In this document: piece after piece, positions 19,950 to 31,795 of the stretch
How the letters are laid out: every line of letters begins with the position of its first letter
Numbering within the stretch: position 1 is the stretch's first letter
Source: Oreohelix idahoensis
Taxonomy: Eukaryota; Mollusca; Gastropoda; Stylommatophora; Oreohelicidae
Direction: 5' to 3'
DNA length: 64,000 nt
NCBI GenBank assembly: GCA_024509875.1
Contig: JAMPIV010005809.1
Span: 372,001 to 436,000, forward strand
Notes under the pieces: model-generated
Databases searched by the model: none
Seen by the model: only the letters and a program-made list of their open reading frames with translations
Told to the model about the DNA's origin: nothing
Made by a program: the position numbers and the translations under genes

Positions 19950-22840
19950 CTATCCTATCGGCTGTCTTCCTCCTGGCCTAGTTCCATTCTAGTCCTCGGT
20001 CCTTCAAAGATTGTCTAGTTGTCCTCTCAGTGGACTCTGGGTCATCCTGGAGGTCTGGATCCCTGGCTCTTAGTTTCACATGCTTGTCGTGGTAGCCGAT
20101 CTTCTCCCATGCTGCAGACATTGCCAACCATCGCAGTTGGGACTGTTCTACTTTGGTCTGCAGGGATTGGGTTTTTAGGCCATGACGCACGTATCATCTG
20201 GTTGCGGACCATGTCTCTTCTTGTTACTTCAACCACCTTCCTCAGATACCTCATTTCTGAGGTGTGGATCTGGCTTTTGTGGGTTGTAGTCATTGCCCAT
20301 GACTCGCATCCATACATCAAGACTGGGGTATAGGTGGAGTGGTATACAGCCATCTTTGTTTTCTTACCAACCTCTCTTTTGCTGAGGAATCCTAGATTTA
20401 TGGCCTGAAAAAGTCTCCCAGCTGCTGCTCTTCGGGTAGCCAACTCTTCTTTGATGCCTCCCTTCCGGTCTATGACAGCTCTGAGGTATTTGAAGTGGTT
20501 GACCTGCTTCAGGACCTGTTCTCCCAGCTTAATCTGATGCCATTTTTCCTCTCGTGATATCACCATGGTTTTTGTTTTAGACTGCTTATGATCATCCCTC
20601 TCTTTTCCAGCTCTTCCTTCCAGACTTGCAGGTTGGATTGAAGATGTGCCTCTGATTTAGCAATCAGGGCAACATCATCAGCAAATGCCAGCTCTGAAAT
20701 ATAGACCTGTCTCATCTTACAGTACCCCACTGAATACTTTCTTGTCCTCTCCTTACATGCCTTGATGACATCGTTCATGAGGAGTATGAAAAGATAAGGT
20801 CACAGGATATCACCTTGTCTTACACCAGTGGTGGTCCTGAACTCTTCTGAATTATGGTTTGCCGTCCTCACATAATTTATGCAAGATTTGTAGAAGCTCT
20901 GTATAGCATGAATCAGAGGTGCTGGAATGTTCTTCCTTGCCAAACAGTCCAAAAGTTTGCTCCAGGGGACCTTGTCAAACGCCTTTTCCAGATCTAAGAA
21001 ACAAAGATGGATCTCGCTCTTATACTCAAAGGCCTTTTCACTCAGCTGTCTGAGTATGAAGATTAGGTCTTGAGTACTTCAGTTTGCTCGGAAGCCACAC
21101 TGGACCTCATCCATTTATGGCTCAGCTAGGCATTTGAGTCTCTGCTCCAGGATTCTAGAGTAGATTTTACCAGGGACACTAAGAAAGGATATGCCTCCAT
21201 GGTTTCCACACTGTCGGCTGTCACCCTTTTTGAAAATCGGTGTTATGACCTCCCAATCCTTCCTTTGGTATGGTCTTGTTGCACCAAACTGCCTGTAGGA
21301 CCCTCAGGAGTAATAGGTCACCTGATGCTCCCATGTACTTAACCATTTCTGGTGTTATACCATCATGCCCTGCTGCTTTGCCCATCTTGATTTTCTCCAG
21401 TGCTGCCTTCAATTCTTCCATTTTTATGTCATCTTCATCATCATTGGTTTTCTTTTCTGTGCTAGTGGTTATCATTTCTGATGCTAGACCTTGCTCATCA
21501 TCAAGGAGTTCTGAGAAATATTCTTTTCATCCTTCCATTACTTCCTTTGGGGCAGTAAGCAATTTGCCTTGCTTGTCCTTTATAAATTTAAGAGGGCACT
21601 GTTTTTCCTTCCTCGTGTTCTTTAGGGTCTTGTAGAACAATTTCTGGTTTTCTTGAGAATCTTTTTCCAGCTTTTTTCCAAATTCTTCCCAGGACTTCTG
21701 TTTTGCTGCTAGTACCTTGTTCTTTGCTTCTGTTCTGAGTATCACATATTCTCTATATTTCTCTGTTTTTCTTGCTATGTTTTTAGCTCCTAAGTGTTGT
21801 TACCATGCATTTTTCTTCTCTCTTATTTTCTCTTTAACTCCTTCTGTCCACCAAGGTGTCCTCTTTCTCTTCTTACCAAGTCAGACTTCACCACATGCTT
21901 CTGCTGCAGCTGTCTTTATGATGTCCTTGAATTTAAGCCAGGTTGTTCTTCTGTGTTTATCACTGCTGTAGCAATAAGCCCCTGATATCTGGTCTTAACT
22001 TCTGGCTCTCTCAGCTTGTAGGTTTTAATGCTCATTTCTCCTGTTCGTTTGCTTAGATACTTGCGTGATGTTAGGCAATTCTTAGGCCGAGCAACTCCTT
22101 CAGTTGTTCTTTTAACTGTTAGCAGGTAGTGATCACTTCCAATCTCTGGCCCCATCCAGACTCTAGCATGTCGGACATACTTGAATGAGCTCTTCCTAAC
22201 TATGGCATAGTCGAACACTGATTTCCCACTCTTTGTTGGTTCACATCTAGTGTATGCATGTATGCACTTATGGGGGAACTTTGTGTTTGTAATGATCAGA
22301 TTTTGCTCAGTGCAGAATCTAAGGAGTCGCTTTCCATTGTCATTAAGAGTATCTTCTCCATATCTTCCGACCACTCCACCCCATCTAGCATGGTCATTTC
22401 CAACTCTGGCATTGAAATCTCCGAGCATGATAATTTCATCTAGGCAATCGTCCACTGTCCTTTGAAGCAGCTCGAAGAATTCCTCCTTGACCTCTGCTCG
22501 CTCATCTTCATTTGGCCCATACACAATGACAAGGTTGACTATGGTTTCTCCTTCTTTTAGTTTTAGGACCATAATGCGTTCCGAGACAAAGTTCCATCCC
22601 TTGATACTATCCTTTTGGTTTTTTGCCACAATACAACCCACGCCCCCTGTAGCTCTTTCAAATGTGGGGACAGCACTGTAGAGCAGCATGTCGCCATCGA
22701 GATCCATAACTCCTTGTCCCTTTTTCTTCATTTCTGTTAAAGCCAGGATTTCTAGTTTTGTTTTCATCTCTTCCACTAGCTCCTCTTCCTTCCCATTTAT
22801 ACTCCTTGTATTCCATGTTCTATAAGTCGTAGTCCGTAGT
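19950..22840 (-). pseudogene. RTE endonuclease-reverse transcriptase, broken
   Basis: Single-ORF polyprotein of RTE elements. Endonuclease, 22830-21916: 'WNTRSINGKEEELVEEMK', catalytic Glu in 'LALTEMKKKGQG', 'IVYGPNEDE', 'MLGDFNARVG' and 'IGSDHYLLTV'. RT: 'GKAAGHDGITPEMVKYMG' (about 21360), active-site 'LAFADDVALIAKSE' (about 20660), 'VNHFKYLRAVID', 'YGCESWAM'. C-terminus: 'RQSLKDRGLEWN' (about 19990). At least four frame changes or stops (around 21900, 21500, 21220 and 20560) inactivate it. Its unbroken motifs make it the reference copy for the fragments at 7625 and 13168. Confidence 0.88.
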
Positions 22841-23003
22841 CCATTCCAGTTCGTTACCTTTAGAATCAGTCCGGTTTTCTCTCTTGCATTTCTTGTAATC
22901 GTGTTTTAAAGCAAACAGGTGATTGGCCTGTTGTGCCTTTGCATGATGGAGGAGCTGCCTCCTTACGGCCTCCATGCAGGCCGCCCTCCTCCTTTCTTCA
23001 GCC

Positions 23004-23149
<146 letters not shown>

Positions 23150-23189
23150 TGGGACCGGCTTAGGCAGAGTTAATGAAAAGAGAGGAAGA

Positions 23190-23440
23190 TGAAAGAGAGG
23201 AATGGTGATCTCTCGAAATTAAAATTAAAGAACATTGTAGAAGAATGAGAAGTAGAGAGAGAGAGAAGAATGGTAATCTCTGGAAATCAAAATTAAAGAA
23301 CACTGTAGAAAAGAGAGTGAGCAATGGTGATGTCTGGAAATAAAAATTAAAGAACATTGTAGAGGACAGAAAGAGAGAGAGGAATGGTGATCTATGGAAG
23401 TCAAAGATAAAGATCACTGAAGAAAAGAGAGTGAGGAAAG
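23190..23440 (+). repeat. Tandem repeat, about 60-66-bp unit, four copies
   Basis: 'AGAGGAATGGTGATCTCT' then 'AAATTAAAATTAAAGAACA' repeated with drift; it is the target of the RTE insertion. Confidence 0.8.
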
Positions 23441-23486
23441 TATTAAAAAATACATGGCCATATTGTGTCATAATAAAGCTGATTTT

Positions 23487-23715
23487 TGCCCTGTGTAATG
23501 CCCGGACGGACCTTTGAAGAGACAAAGAAAGAATATGGCTAATGCAACTGCACACTCAAGCATGTCCCACGTATGAGGTTGTGCATGGAGCTGGCTACCT
23601 CATCATGTTAAACAAATTTGCACAGAAACCACTGCCTGTGAATATTTGTGTAGGCTTTCTGTAAAGGAAACAGCTGCAGTGGTAGTTTCATGCTCTGTAA
23701 GGAGCACATAAGAAA
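23487..23715 (+). repeat. Family A repeat
   Basis: 'TTTGAAGAGACAAAGAAAGA' through 'CATGCTCTGTAAGGAGCAC'. Confidence 0.75.
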
Positions 23716-23784
23716 ATAAATGAAAGCTGATTTTTACTTTCCCTTGATGATTTTACACAGCTTGAGTTTCATATTTTTGATTTA

Positions 23785-24065
23785 AAAAATGGTAAAGGAT
23801 CCCGTTACATGGCAAGTGAGGCATATTTGGAACATGGTGTTAGGCCCATATTTTCTTGACCATTGGCACACTAGGGGTGATATGGTCAGCATCATGCCGG
23901 CCACCCTTAACCTTCCCAGAGTTGCTCTGGTACCCTACTCATGAGGCTGGGTCAACCCTGGAGCCATTTGCGGTCTAAAAAATCCCAACTCAACTGGGGA
24001 TCGAACCATGGACCACTGAGCTAGGAAGCCATTGCAGTAATCACTGCACTTTCGCGGCTCAATAC
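23785..24065 (-). mobile_element. Family C SINE
   Basis: Collinear with 15485-15770, from 'GGTAAAGGATCCCGTTACAT' to 'GATCGAACCATGGACCACTG' and the tRNA-like head. Confidence 0.83.
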
Positions 24066-24189
24066 TTTTGATGAACTCCATGGAAAAACACTTTTGCAAA
24101 TTAGTTATACAAAAATCAGTGCTAACTGTCACAATGACATCTTCATTACCGCTCACTTACACACACAGGACCACATAGCTTCCACTTAC

Positions 24190-24315
24190 AAAAGTAGCAG
24201 CCCACACTGACTGTGACAGGAAAAACGAAGGGGGATAAAAATCAGCATCTCCTCCATCGCCGACGGGGACAAACATATGCAGTGCACTCAGTAAACTTAA
24301 GGCCAACACTACCAG
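24190..24315 (-). CDS. ABCC transporter exon 3 (TMD0 helices 2-3)
   Basis: 126 bp, 42 codons, phase 0 at both ends. Acceptor CTCTTTCAG ends at 24316; donor GTAAGT starts at 24189. The translation starts LVVLALSLLSALHMFVPV, completing TMD0 helix 2, then a loop rich in Gly and Asp, then SFFLSQSVWAATF, which opens helix 3. A second GTAAGT 22 bp further downstream would shift the frame relative to exon 4, so the first donor was chosen: joined directly to exon 4 it gives a helix of normal length. A family C SINE lies about 120 bp downstream in the intron. Confidence 0.82.
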
Positions 24316-24404
24316 CTGAAAGAGAGAAGACAATCAAAGTCTAAACAAAACACATCTCCACCAGGTCTTCATCAGGATTCTCTCAGCCCCTGTCACTGAT
24401 AATT

Positions 24405-24850
24405 CTATTTCCTTTTCGCACCTATTGGAGCACAGAGCCACCACATACATATGGTGCCCTGGCAGGAAGCCTGCATGTATGTGCTCTTACATACAGAGGT
24501 AGTTTTAGTAGCTATTTGTTCTTGCTGAGGCGTTGCCAGCTGCCATGTAAAAAGGTAACGGTAGTCCCATAGCAGATACTGTCGCAGGGGAATGAAGTGT
24601 TAGAGATTTCCTTATACTAGGACCAGCATCGAGAGGTGGGGGGGGGGGGGTGTGACCAGTTCCCTTTCTCGCTGTCTTTTCCTTCCTTAACTCAAGTGCA
24701 AAGTCAGGTACCCATTTACAGCTGGGTAGCCTGAAGCGTGTCGACACCTTGAATCAAACCTTTGCCATGAGAGACCAGCGCTCTAATAACTTTGTCAATT
24801 GGACAGCTCCCACATACAACCTTATTTTAGTCACCTCTAAGTCATGCCTC
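24405..24850 (-). repeat. Family A repeat interrupted by a family B SINE
   Basis: Left part 'TATTGGAGCACAGAGCCACC...GTTGCCAGCTGCCATGT' and right part 'CAGCTCCCACATACAACCTTATTTTAGTC' are continuous in other copies. Confidence 0.75.
24551..24810 (-). mobile_element. Family B SINE nested in family A
   Basis: 'AAAGGTAACGGTAGTCCCAT' tail, central G10-containing 'GAGAGGTGGGG', tRNA-like head 'TTGACAAAGTTATTAGAGCG' on the minus strand. 'CAGCT(C)CCA(CA)T'-like duplicates flank it. Confidence 0.8.
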
Positions 24851-24971
24851 AGGGGCTATTATTATTTGTATCCTCTCTTTATGTTATTCTCTATATTTTG
24901 TCCTTCAGTCTTTCATATTATCACAATATATTCCAGCTTTCTCCATTATTCTCTTCTTTGTCTCCTCACAC

Positions 24972-25850
24972 TTTACTTATGTCTCCAGTTCTCTCATCAT
25001 GTTTTACTTAAGTCTCCAGTTCTCTTATCATTGTTTACTTATGTCTCCAGTTCTCTCATCATTGTTTACTTATGTCTCCAGTTCTCTCATCATTTTTTAC
25101 TTATGTCTCCAGTTCTCTTATCATTTTTTACTTATGTCTCCAGTTCTCTTATCATTTTTTACTTATGTCTCCAATTCTCTTATCATTTTTTTAAACTTAT
25201 GTCTCCAGTTCTCTCATCATTTTTAATTTATGTCTCCAGTTCTCTCATCATTTTTTACTTATGTCTCCAGTTCTCTTATCATTTTTTACTTATGTCTCCA
25301 GTTATCTGATCATTTTTTACTTATGTCTCCAGTTCTCTCATCATTTTTTACTTATGTCTCCAGTTCTCTCATCATTTTTTACTTATGTCTCCAGTTCTCT
25401 CATCATTTTTTACTTATGTCTCCAGTTCTCTTATCATTTTTTACTTATGTCTCCAGTTCTCTCATCATTTTTTACTTATGTCTCCAGTTCTCTTATCATT
25501 TTTTAGTTATGTCTCCAGTTCTCTCATCATTTTTTACTTATGTCTCCAGTTCTCTTATCATGTTTGTTACTTATGTCTCCAGTTCTCTCATCATTTTTTA
25601 CTTATGTCTCCAGTTCTCTTATCATTTTTTACTTATGTCTCCAGTTCTCTCATCATTTTTTACTTATGTCTCCAGTTCTCTTATCATGTTTGTTACTTAT
25701 GTCTCCAGTTCTCTTATCATGTTTGTTACTTATGTCTCCAGTTCTCTTATCATGTTTGTTACTTATGTCTCCAGTTCTCTTATCATGTTTGTTACTTATG
25801 TCTCCAGTTCTCTTATCATGTTTGTTACTTATGTCTCCAGTTCTCTCCTA
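24972..25850 (+). repeat. Minisatellite, 31-bp unit, 28 copies, derived from LINE3
   Basis: Unit 'ACTTATGTCTCCAGTTCTCT' + 'CATCATTTTTT'; the last units carry 'CATGTTTGTT' instead. I counted 28 'TCTCCA' units. The reverse complement matches LINE3 at about 17960-18010 (GAACTGGAAACAGAGGTGAA then AATGATGAGAAAAA), and the array runs directly into ordinary LINE3 sequence at 25850. The unit has no stop in any forward frame, so long 'YVSSSLIIFYLCLQF' ORFs are by-products. Confidence 0.92.
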
Positions 25851-26092
25851 TGTGTGTTCTTTGGTCTACCTCTATTTTTCTTACCCTGGAGATTCCAGAA
25901 AAAAAGATTGCTCAGTAATGCAATCTACAGGATTCTGCATTGTATGTGTCCAATCCATCACCTGTGTCTTCTTCTCATCTCTTGTTTCACTCGCACTTGC
26001 CTGGTACTTGTCATCAGTTCCACATTTTTGTCGTACTATTTCAATCATTCTATTGTAGACAAGCCCCCATTTATGAAAGTCTTCTTCTTGGA
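25850..26092 (-). mobile_element. LINE3 fragment adjoining the minisatellite
   Basis: 'TGTTCTTTGGTCTACCTCTA', 'CTGGAGATTCCAGAA', 'TGCATTGTATGTGTCCAATC' and 'CTGGTACTTGTCATCAGTTC' match LINE3 in inverse orientation. Confidence 0.78.
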
Positions 26093-26207
26093 TGGTTAAA
26101 GTTTAATTATGTTTAGTTGACTTAACCTCTTTGTTAGCTGAAGTTTTTGTGGCTTAAAGTTTAACTAAAAGCATGAAATCTGAACCAACAAACACAAAAA
26201 AACTTAC

Positions 26208-26387
26208 AAGACGTAGAACGATCAACCATGTTGTTGGAAGTATAACAAATTGTTTATGTTTTTTTAGATAAATGAGATGAATTGCTCCTGTGAACCACAG
26301 CCAACCACATGGGATAAAGGTCAAGGCTGTTTGCTGGAAACATCTTGAGAATTCTGGGTACCAGTTATCTGTGAGGGATGTTTGATT
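26208..26387 (-). CDS. ABCC transporter exon 2 (TMD0 helix 1 and start of helix 2)
   Basis: 180 bp, 60 codons, phase 0 at both ends. Acceptor TTTTCAG ends at 26388; donor GTAAGT starts at 26207. It reads NQTSLTDNWYPEFSRCFQ, then a hydrophobic helix ALTFIPCGWLWFTGAIHLIY (residues 33-52) and the start of a second one (PTTWLIVLRL). The pattern W-P-x-F-x-x-CFQ-T before a first helix with PCxxLW is typical of MRP1 TMD0. Cys28, with Cys6 of exon 1, sits where MRP1 has two extracellular N-terminal cysteines. NQT at residue 13 is another possible glycosylation site. Upstream LINE debris (from 26433) is in the intron. Confidence 0.88.
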
Positions 26388-26432
26388 CTGAAAATGTAAA
26401 AAGTAATTTTGTAGTGGTGACATCAGGCAATC

Positions 26433-26920
26433 ATGGAAACAGAGGCTAGAACAATGTTTGCAGTAGTTATATACTCTTCAGAGATCCACAAGGCTAAGTC
26501 ATCTGCAAAGGAGGCATTGTGGGTTATTCTTGGAATATTTTCTATTATGTCATTTATGTATGCAAGGAACAGAGTAGGTGACATGACTCCCCCTTGTGGG
26601 GACCCCCTGCTCTAATATAAACTTTTTACTAGTCTGTCCTTGTAAGTGTACTCTTCCTGTTCTATTCTCAAGGTAGTGGCCAATCCATTTGTACATTCGC
26701 CCACACACACCCCTTCTGTGCAGCTTGACTTTCAATCCCTCTTTCCATACTTTATCAAAAGCTTTTTCCAAATCTACCCAAACCACTAGCTTGTATTTTT
26801 TTCTTGGAAGCCCAGTGCGTCTACATCTCTCGCTTCGCTCAGGAAGCTGACCCTGTCTGAAGAGCTTTCCTTAGACCTGACAAATGCCAAGCTGCTCGAT
26901 CAACTGAAATGTCTGTATTT
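26433..26920 (-). mobile_element. LINE reverse transcriptase fragment (RNase H-bearing type)
   Basis: Minus frame 26786-26550 reads 'MVWVDLEKAFDKVWKEGLKV' and continues to a broken 'GVP' motif; after a frameshift an 'ASFADDLALW' active-site box follows near 26480. Typical of Jockey/I-like elements. It is too degraded to assign further. Confidence 0.75.
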
Positions 26921-27582
26921 TGTTAACGAATATTGTTAATATGCAATAAAGTATTATTTTGTTGCGCATAACAAGGTAGCACATGAACTTGCATTTATTT
27001 GGGTAGCTTCGGTGATCCGCCCCTCCGAAATGAACGATTTTGGTAGGCCTACATTTTTTTCCAATGCTTGTAAACGTTTATTATTATTAGCCTATTAAAA
27101 AAAATCAGACTGTAAGTATGGAACAGAACAAACAACAGCGTATTTCGTTGCCCCACCTGTCGTAATTTTATCTGAGAGTGTTCTGATGGATATTGGTCCC
27201 TTTAGAGTGTAGAATGATAGTGAAGGCTCTGTGAGAACAAGGATTTAGGAAAGTGAGGTAGTAGATTCACAAGTGCTGGGAAGAGTAAGGACAGTCTCAT
27301 GTACGACAATATTTGTCTCTCAAAACTACTCCTACCACCCTTCGGAACAAACAATTGTTTGTCAGTTCCAGTCACTCAGGCGCACATACCGATTTGGTGA
27401 TTCTGACGCTCAACGTACATGAATCACAACTACGATAACAAATATGAGGAATGTTTGATTTGGGCCAGCCGACACAAAATGCTAACAAAGTTTTTAATAC
27501 TTTTATTATCATAAAATCAAGTCACAAATAATTATCAATTTACAGTCAGAAATCAAAGGTTACAGAATACAAATATGACAAG

Positions 27583-27613
27583 GGGTGGGGTGGGGTGGGG
27601 GGGGGGGGGGGGG
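27583..27613 (+). repeat. G tract
   Basis: (GGGGT)3 followed by about 18 consecutive G. Confidence 0.9.
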
Positions 27614-27796
27614 ATGATGATCAGAGATAGGCAATTTAACCCATTGGTAAATTTATTACTCTGAGGCAAGGGGTTACAGTGATAAGGGGGTAGAGGAAAA
27701 GCTAGGGTTCTCAAATGTTTCCCTTTATTCAACAAAACTTTACGGAAGGGGGGAATGAGCACAGTTAAACAATCCTGCTAGGAGAAATCCCGTACA

Positions 27797-28164
27797 TTTT
27801 TTTTTTTTTTTTCGTACGCTCGCTAATACTCGCTCGCTAATACTCGAGGCGAAATCTCAGGTTATTGTTAATGTCTAGCCTGACATTGATTTTACGTGAG
27901 TATCCCTTTTCTTGTACAGAGACAGGTGTCCCTCGCCATTCAGGCAGACACTCGCCGATTTCGGAGGTACCCATTAGAGCTGGGTCGGCTCAGGAGCCGC
28001 CAATCCCTGGCCGACGACACTCCTTCAAATGTTCTCGCCAGGTCTCGAGTTAATCCAGTCCAATTCCCGGTCGACGAAAAATCCTCAAATGCCGTCGCCC
28101 GGGTTTGATCCTGAATCACCCGGTCGCCAGAGCGGTGTTGTAACCACTACACTAGCGCGGCTCC
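27797..28164 (-). mobile_element. Family D SINE, copy 2, full length with target duplication
   Basis: 9-bp duplication TCCCGTACA at 27788-27796 and 28165-28173. The minus strand starts 'GGAGCCGCGCTAGTGTAGTG' (tRNA-like A box), has B box 'GGATCAAACCCGGGCGA', and ends with 'AGCGTACGAAAA...' poly-A (T tract at 27797-27812). It sits in the left arm only, so it arrived after the arms formed. Confidence 0.92.
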
Positions 28165-30919
28165 TCCCGTACAATGAATACAATACCCCTTAATACTAGG
28201 ACGAACTAATTATAAGGGTAAAAAAGATTAAATCTCCTGTCATTCAAAAACACGCTTGGGCTGGCCAGCACACACAGTCACACACACAGACTTACCAAGT
28301 TGTGAATTCTGGCACTTTAGGAATTTTACAACTGCAGCTAATACCGTAGAACAATGGAAATTGTCTTTTTATTTCTTCTGTGTCAGGCCCCAGATTTAAC
28401 AAGGTGGGCTGGTAGCTAATAGTCTCAAAAATCGCCAGACAGTGAAGCGTAAAGGCTACTGTTGGTTTGTTAGATAAAAGTTCCTAATGAATGGCACAGG
28501 CACTTGGCTATGTGTGAGGTATGGTGCGGTTTCTAAGATTGGCACAGCTGGTGGAGATAACTTTCTTTTGCCGTAATGTCACAAACTACAAAACACTGAG
28601 GTAAGTTCTTCAGGGGGTGGTAAAATCCAATGATTATGCTTGACAGACAGTGTCAGGGAAATCTATGTTCTTCTTCACAAATAGAGCAGTGAGTAAAATA
28701 TTGCTACTGGCAACTGTTCTTCTTCCAGTTTGATAACTATAAAACGACTTTATGAATTGGGATTTTAAAACAGTCTTTATGGTTTGCTTTGTTTCTGTAG
28801 ACTTTAGATAGCTGAATCCCAACAGGATAGCCACAAAGATTAAATTTCAAATATGTTCATAAGTCACTGGAGTAATCGAACTGAGTTGGCAGGACCCAGT
28901 GTATAATTAATTAATTGCTGGGATGCAAGGTCGAAAGATCAATTCTGTATAGAAGATAAAACATGAAATGCAATAAAAGCATATTAAGATCTAACACGCG
29001 ATACATTTACAGTTAGACTATTTTCTGCATTCGCGTCTTTAATTAATAAATCAAGAAAAAACTCTCCGTGAGGTTAATAGTTAAAAGCACATCTATCTAT
29101 ACAGAACTAAACTGTATTAAAGTTATAATTCCCTTAATCGGCTGCACAGTTAATTTACGCGGCTATTGTATTAGGAAATAAACTTATAGATGTAACATTT
29201 AGTTTGCACTAGAACTTTGAAAATGGGTTTATTTAATAAGTTTAAATTTACACCACAATCCAGTGAAATAAAAATGAAATAACTAGACCACTGATCACTC
29301 GAAGCTAAAGTATAAATTACCGTCTGCACAGAAAAAGAATTCACTCCAATAGCCAACAAATTTAGATGAAATCTAGCAGGAATTTAACTATATGCTAGTG
29401 AATCTTAGAATTCTGTCAGGACGAATGATAAAGTTGCCCTTTTCAGATTCTGTATATATCTAAAAGGAATGTAAGTTAGATGGGTCGTGTGAAAATTTCG
29501 CGCCTCTTCAGATCCCAGGGGAAGTCGAAGTTATTTAGCCGCCATGCTAACCGCGATGGCCCGACTGGCTTCCGATCTTCGTTCGTCTCAGGCTGCTCGC
29601 ACAAGGATGTGAAATTTCTGCGAGACTAGCTTCGTTCGCGGTGAGTTTCCTGATTCCTCAGATCGTATCCGCTACGCTGAGCGCTCAGTCTCTCCCGTTC
29701 CATAGTCTTTCGGGCAAGTCTGCCGGTTGCCACAGAGGTGCGAAGTCTGCAAGAAGCTTTCTTCTGACCACTCGTGTCCGTCTTGCGAACGGTTCAGTGT
29801 TCGCACGGAGATGCTAAATTTCTGCTTCTCTGTTCTGGGGATCGTCTTTGACTGCTTTGATCATAGCCGCTACTCTTCGTTGATGAAAAGTTACAACAAT
29901 ACTGATGTTCAGGGGTTCTAATGTTATGAAAAGCTAAAGTCCCTTTAATCATCCATCAAATCAGGGAAAATTTACTTGTCAAACTAGACGTACGTCACAC
30001 CACCCAACCCCTATCCGGGTGTTTCAATAACCTTTCAGCGTCTGAGCTTTTCAATAATAATTTTCCAGCACTTTTCAGTAGTTGTTAAAAGCGCCTGCAT
30101 TGGTGTGTTGCCTGCCTTGACCACCAGAAGCATATTTCTAACATCCGCGAAGTAAGTTGTCCAGCAATGTCGCCACGAGTTATATGTTATAACCAGGGCC
30201 TGTTTAATCATTAGGCAAACTAGGCTGTCGCCTAGGGCGGCAAAGTTTAGAGGGCGGCAAAGATTGGAGGGTGGAAAGATCGAATTAACGTCATCTATTT
30301 CATTTAAAGTAATTATAATTATTTTTAATAGTTCTGTTCTGTATTTTCTTTTAAATGTTTAATACAATTATCATACATTTTGCGCTGATCTGGTAAGGTA
30401 AATATTATTCTGCTAATGGGTGCTGCAAAATAGTGTTAACACTTGTGTAGGCTTAATTACAATTTTAAGTAATTCACGTTATGAGATGCAGTGGAGTACT
30501 TCAGATAATTTCAGTTTGTACTCCACCAATGTTCACACATGTCTGGAACCATTCCCAAGACTGTCTAGCTAGAGCAATTTTCCATCAACAAAACCTGTTA
30601 CATAAATAAATAACTCTAAACAAGTGTTAACATGCTTAAGCGCCCCGTATTTGTGTATCCTAAATCCTCTTCATTAGCTCATTTAGATGATGACCAATAA
30701 GGATAAACACATACACGGGATCTTAGTGGCATTTTCCAACTCGGTCAAGGCCAATTTCTTACAACGTCAGCTACTGAAAGGTGATTACGCTAACTAAAAT
30801 TGATAAAGACTTGTTTAGAATATTCTATGAGTCATGTGTTGTTGAATTAAGCTTTTTTTTCTCTACTGACAAATAAAATTGCAAAAAAAAAAAAAAGTGG
30901 TGCGTTTTGATAAGGTTAT

Positions 30920-31250
30920 TTGCAATTCACAAAATATGATGCCTATCACCAGCTATCTAGGCGAGATCAGGTCTTCATTTTCCGCTTACGCATTGGTCAC
31001 AATAGGTTGAGGTACCATATATTTCACAAGTACAGGATTGGTCCAACAGATCTCTGCTCCTGTGGCACCAGCCCCAAGACAGCCAAATCTGCTCCAGTTT
31101 TGACCAACTTACAGCAGTGAACGGAGTAGAACATGGCAACAACCCACTTCTCTCAACGAAAAACTGTTTGGAGATGTCAGGAACGTTGAGCTGACTACTG
31201 CCTTTATTAGAGTCATTAATGTGGAAGTCTGAGGGCGAACGAGGAAGAAG
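30920..31250 (+). mobile_element. LINE 3' fragment (His/Cys C-terminus)
   Basis: 'RRDQVFIFRLRIGHNRLRYH', 'KYRIGPTDLCSCG' match the 'LRTGHxRLxxHLxxKxxIGxxxxCxCG' segment downstream of RNase H in many animal non-LTR elements. It ends '...GAACGAGGAAGAAGAAGA'. Confidence 0.72.
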
Positions 31251-31562
31251 AAGATATCATTGAACTAGTCATGTATTTGAATCAGTCAGCATTGGATGTA
31301 CCACTCATTAATTTTAACTTTCAGTTACATTTTTATATGACTCTTTAATGATCTCCTCCTTGCTCATAAACTGACTACAGCAGTATTTTTATATAGAAGT
31401 CGATATATTTTACAAATGATAGCCAAAACCTGTGACTGCTCTGTTTATACTCAAGTCTCCACTGTCACGTTTAGAGTCAAGCAACATCCGTCAATGCTGA
31501 CAAATGTACACAGTGTCGCTTACCACTTGTTTATTGCAACAACAACAAAAATGGGGAAAACA

Positions 31563-31795
31563 TAACAGATTCCGATTTGAATCCAATGTGGAACTGATGA
31601 CAAGAATGAGACAAGTGCCAGTGGAACAAGTGATGAGAAGAAGACGCTCAAGATGGATAGGACACTGGTGACAGATATGAAAATGATGAAGTAGATATGG
31701 AAAGACCATGAGTTGATGGCATGTGATAGGATTTGGCATAGTTTGTTGAAGGCCTATGCCCATGGGAGAGCAGAAGGGTAATGAATGAATTATAT
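31563..31795 (+). mobile_element. LINE3 fragment with internal deletion
   Basis: 'GGAACTGATGACAAGAATGAGACAAGTGCC' region, then a deletion removing the GRPK motif, then 'GTTGAAGGCCTATGCCCATG'. Confidence 0.75.

Larger units (their letters stand above)
27130..29965 (+). repeat. Left arm of a large diverged inverted repeat
   Basis: Collinear in inverse orientation with 37485-39885. Exact anchors: 29905-29921 with 37526-37542 (17 bp), 29923-29939 with 37508-37524 (17 bp), 29281-29298 with 38051-38068 (18 bp), 28235-28245 with 39086-39096, 27388-27399 with 39629-39640. The sums of paired coordinates stay near 67300-67450 once the SINE at 27797-28164 is subtracted, so this is one alignment, not chance matches. 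No ORF of note. Divergence looks like roughly a quarter to a third. Confidence 0.82.

Noticed and set aside
24972..25850. CRISPR-like regular repeat array
   Set aside because: Units are contiguous, with no unique spacers, and the genome is eukaryotic.
24749..26099. Long hydrophobic ORFs (up to 289 codons) that look like repeat membrane proteins
   Set aside because: They arise from a stop-free 31-bp minisatellite read in every frame.
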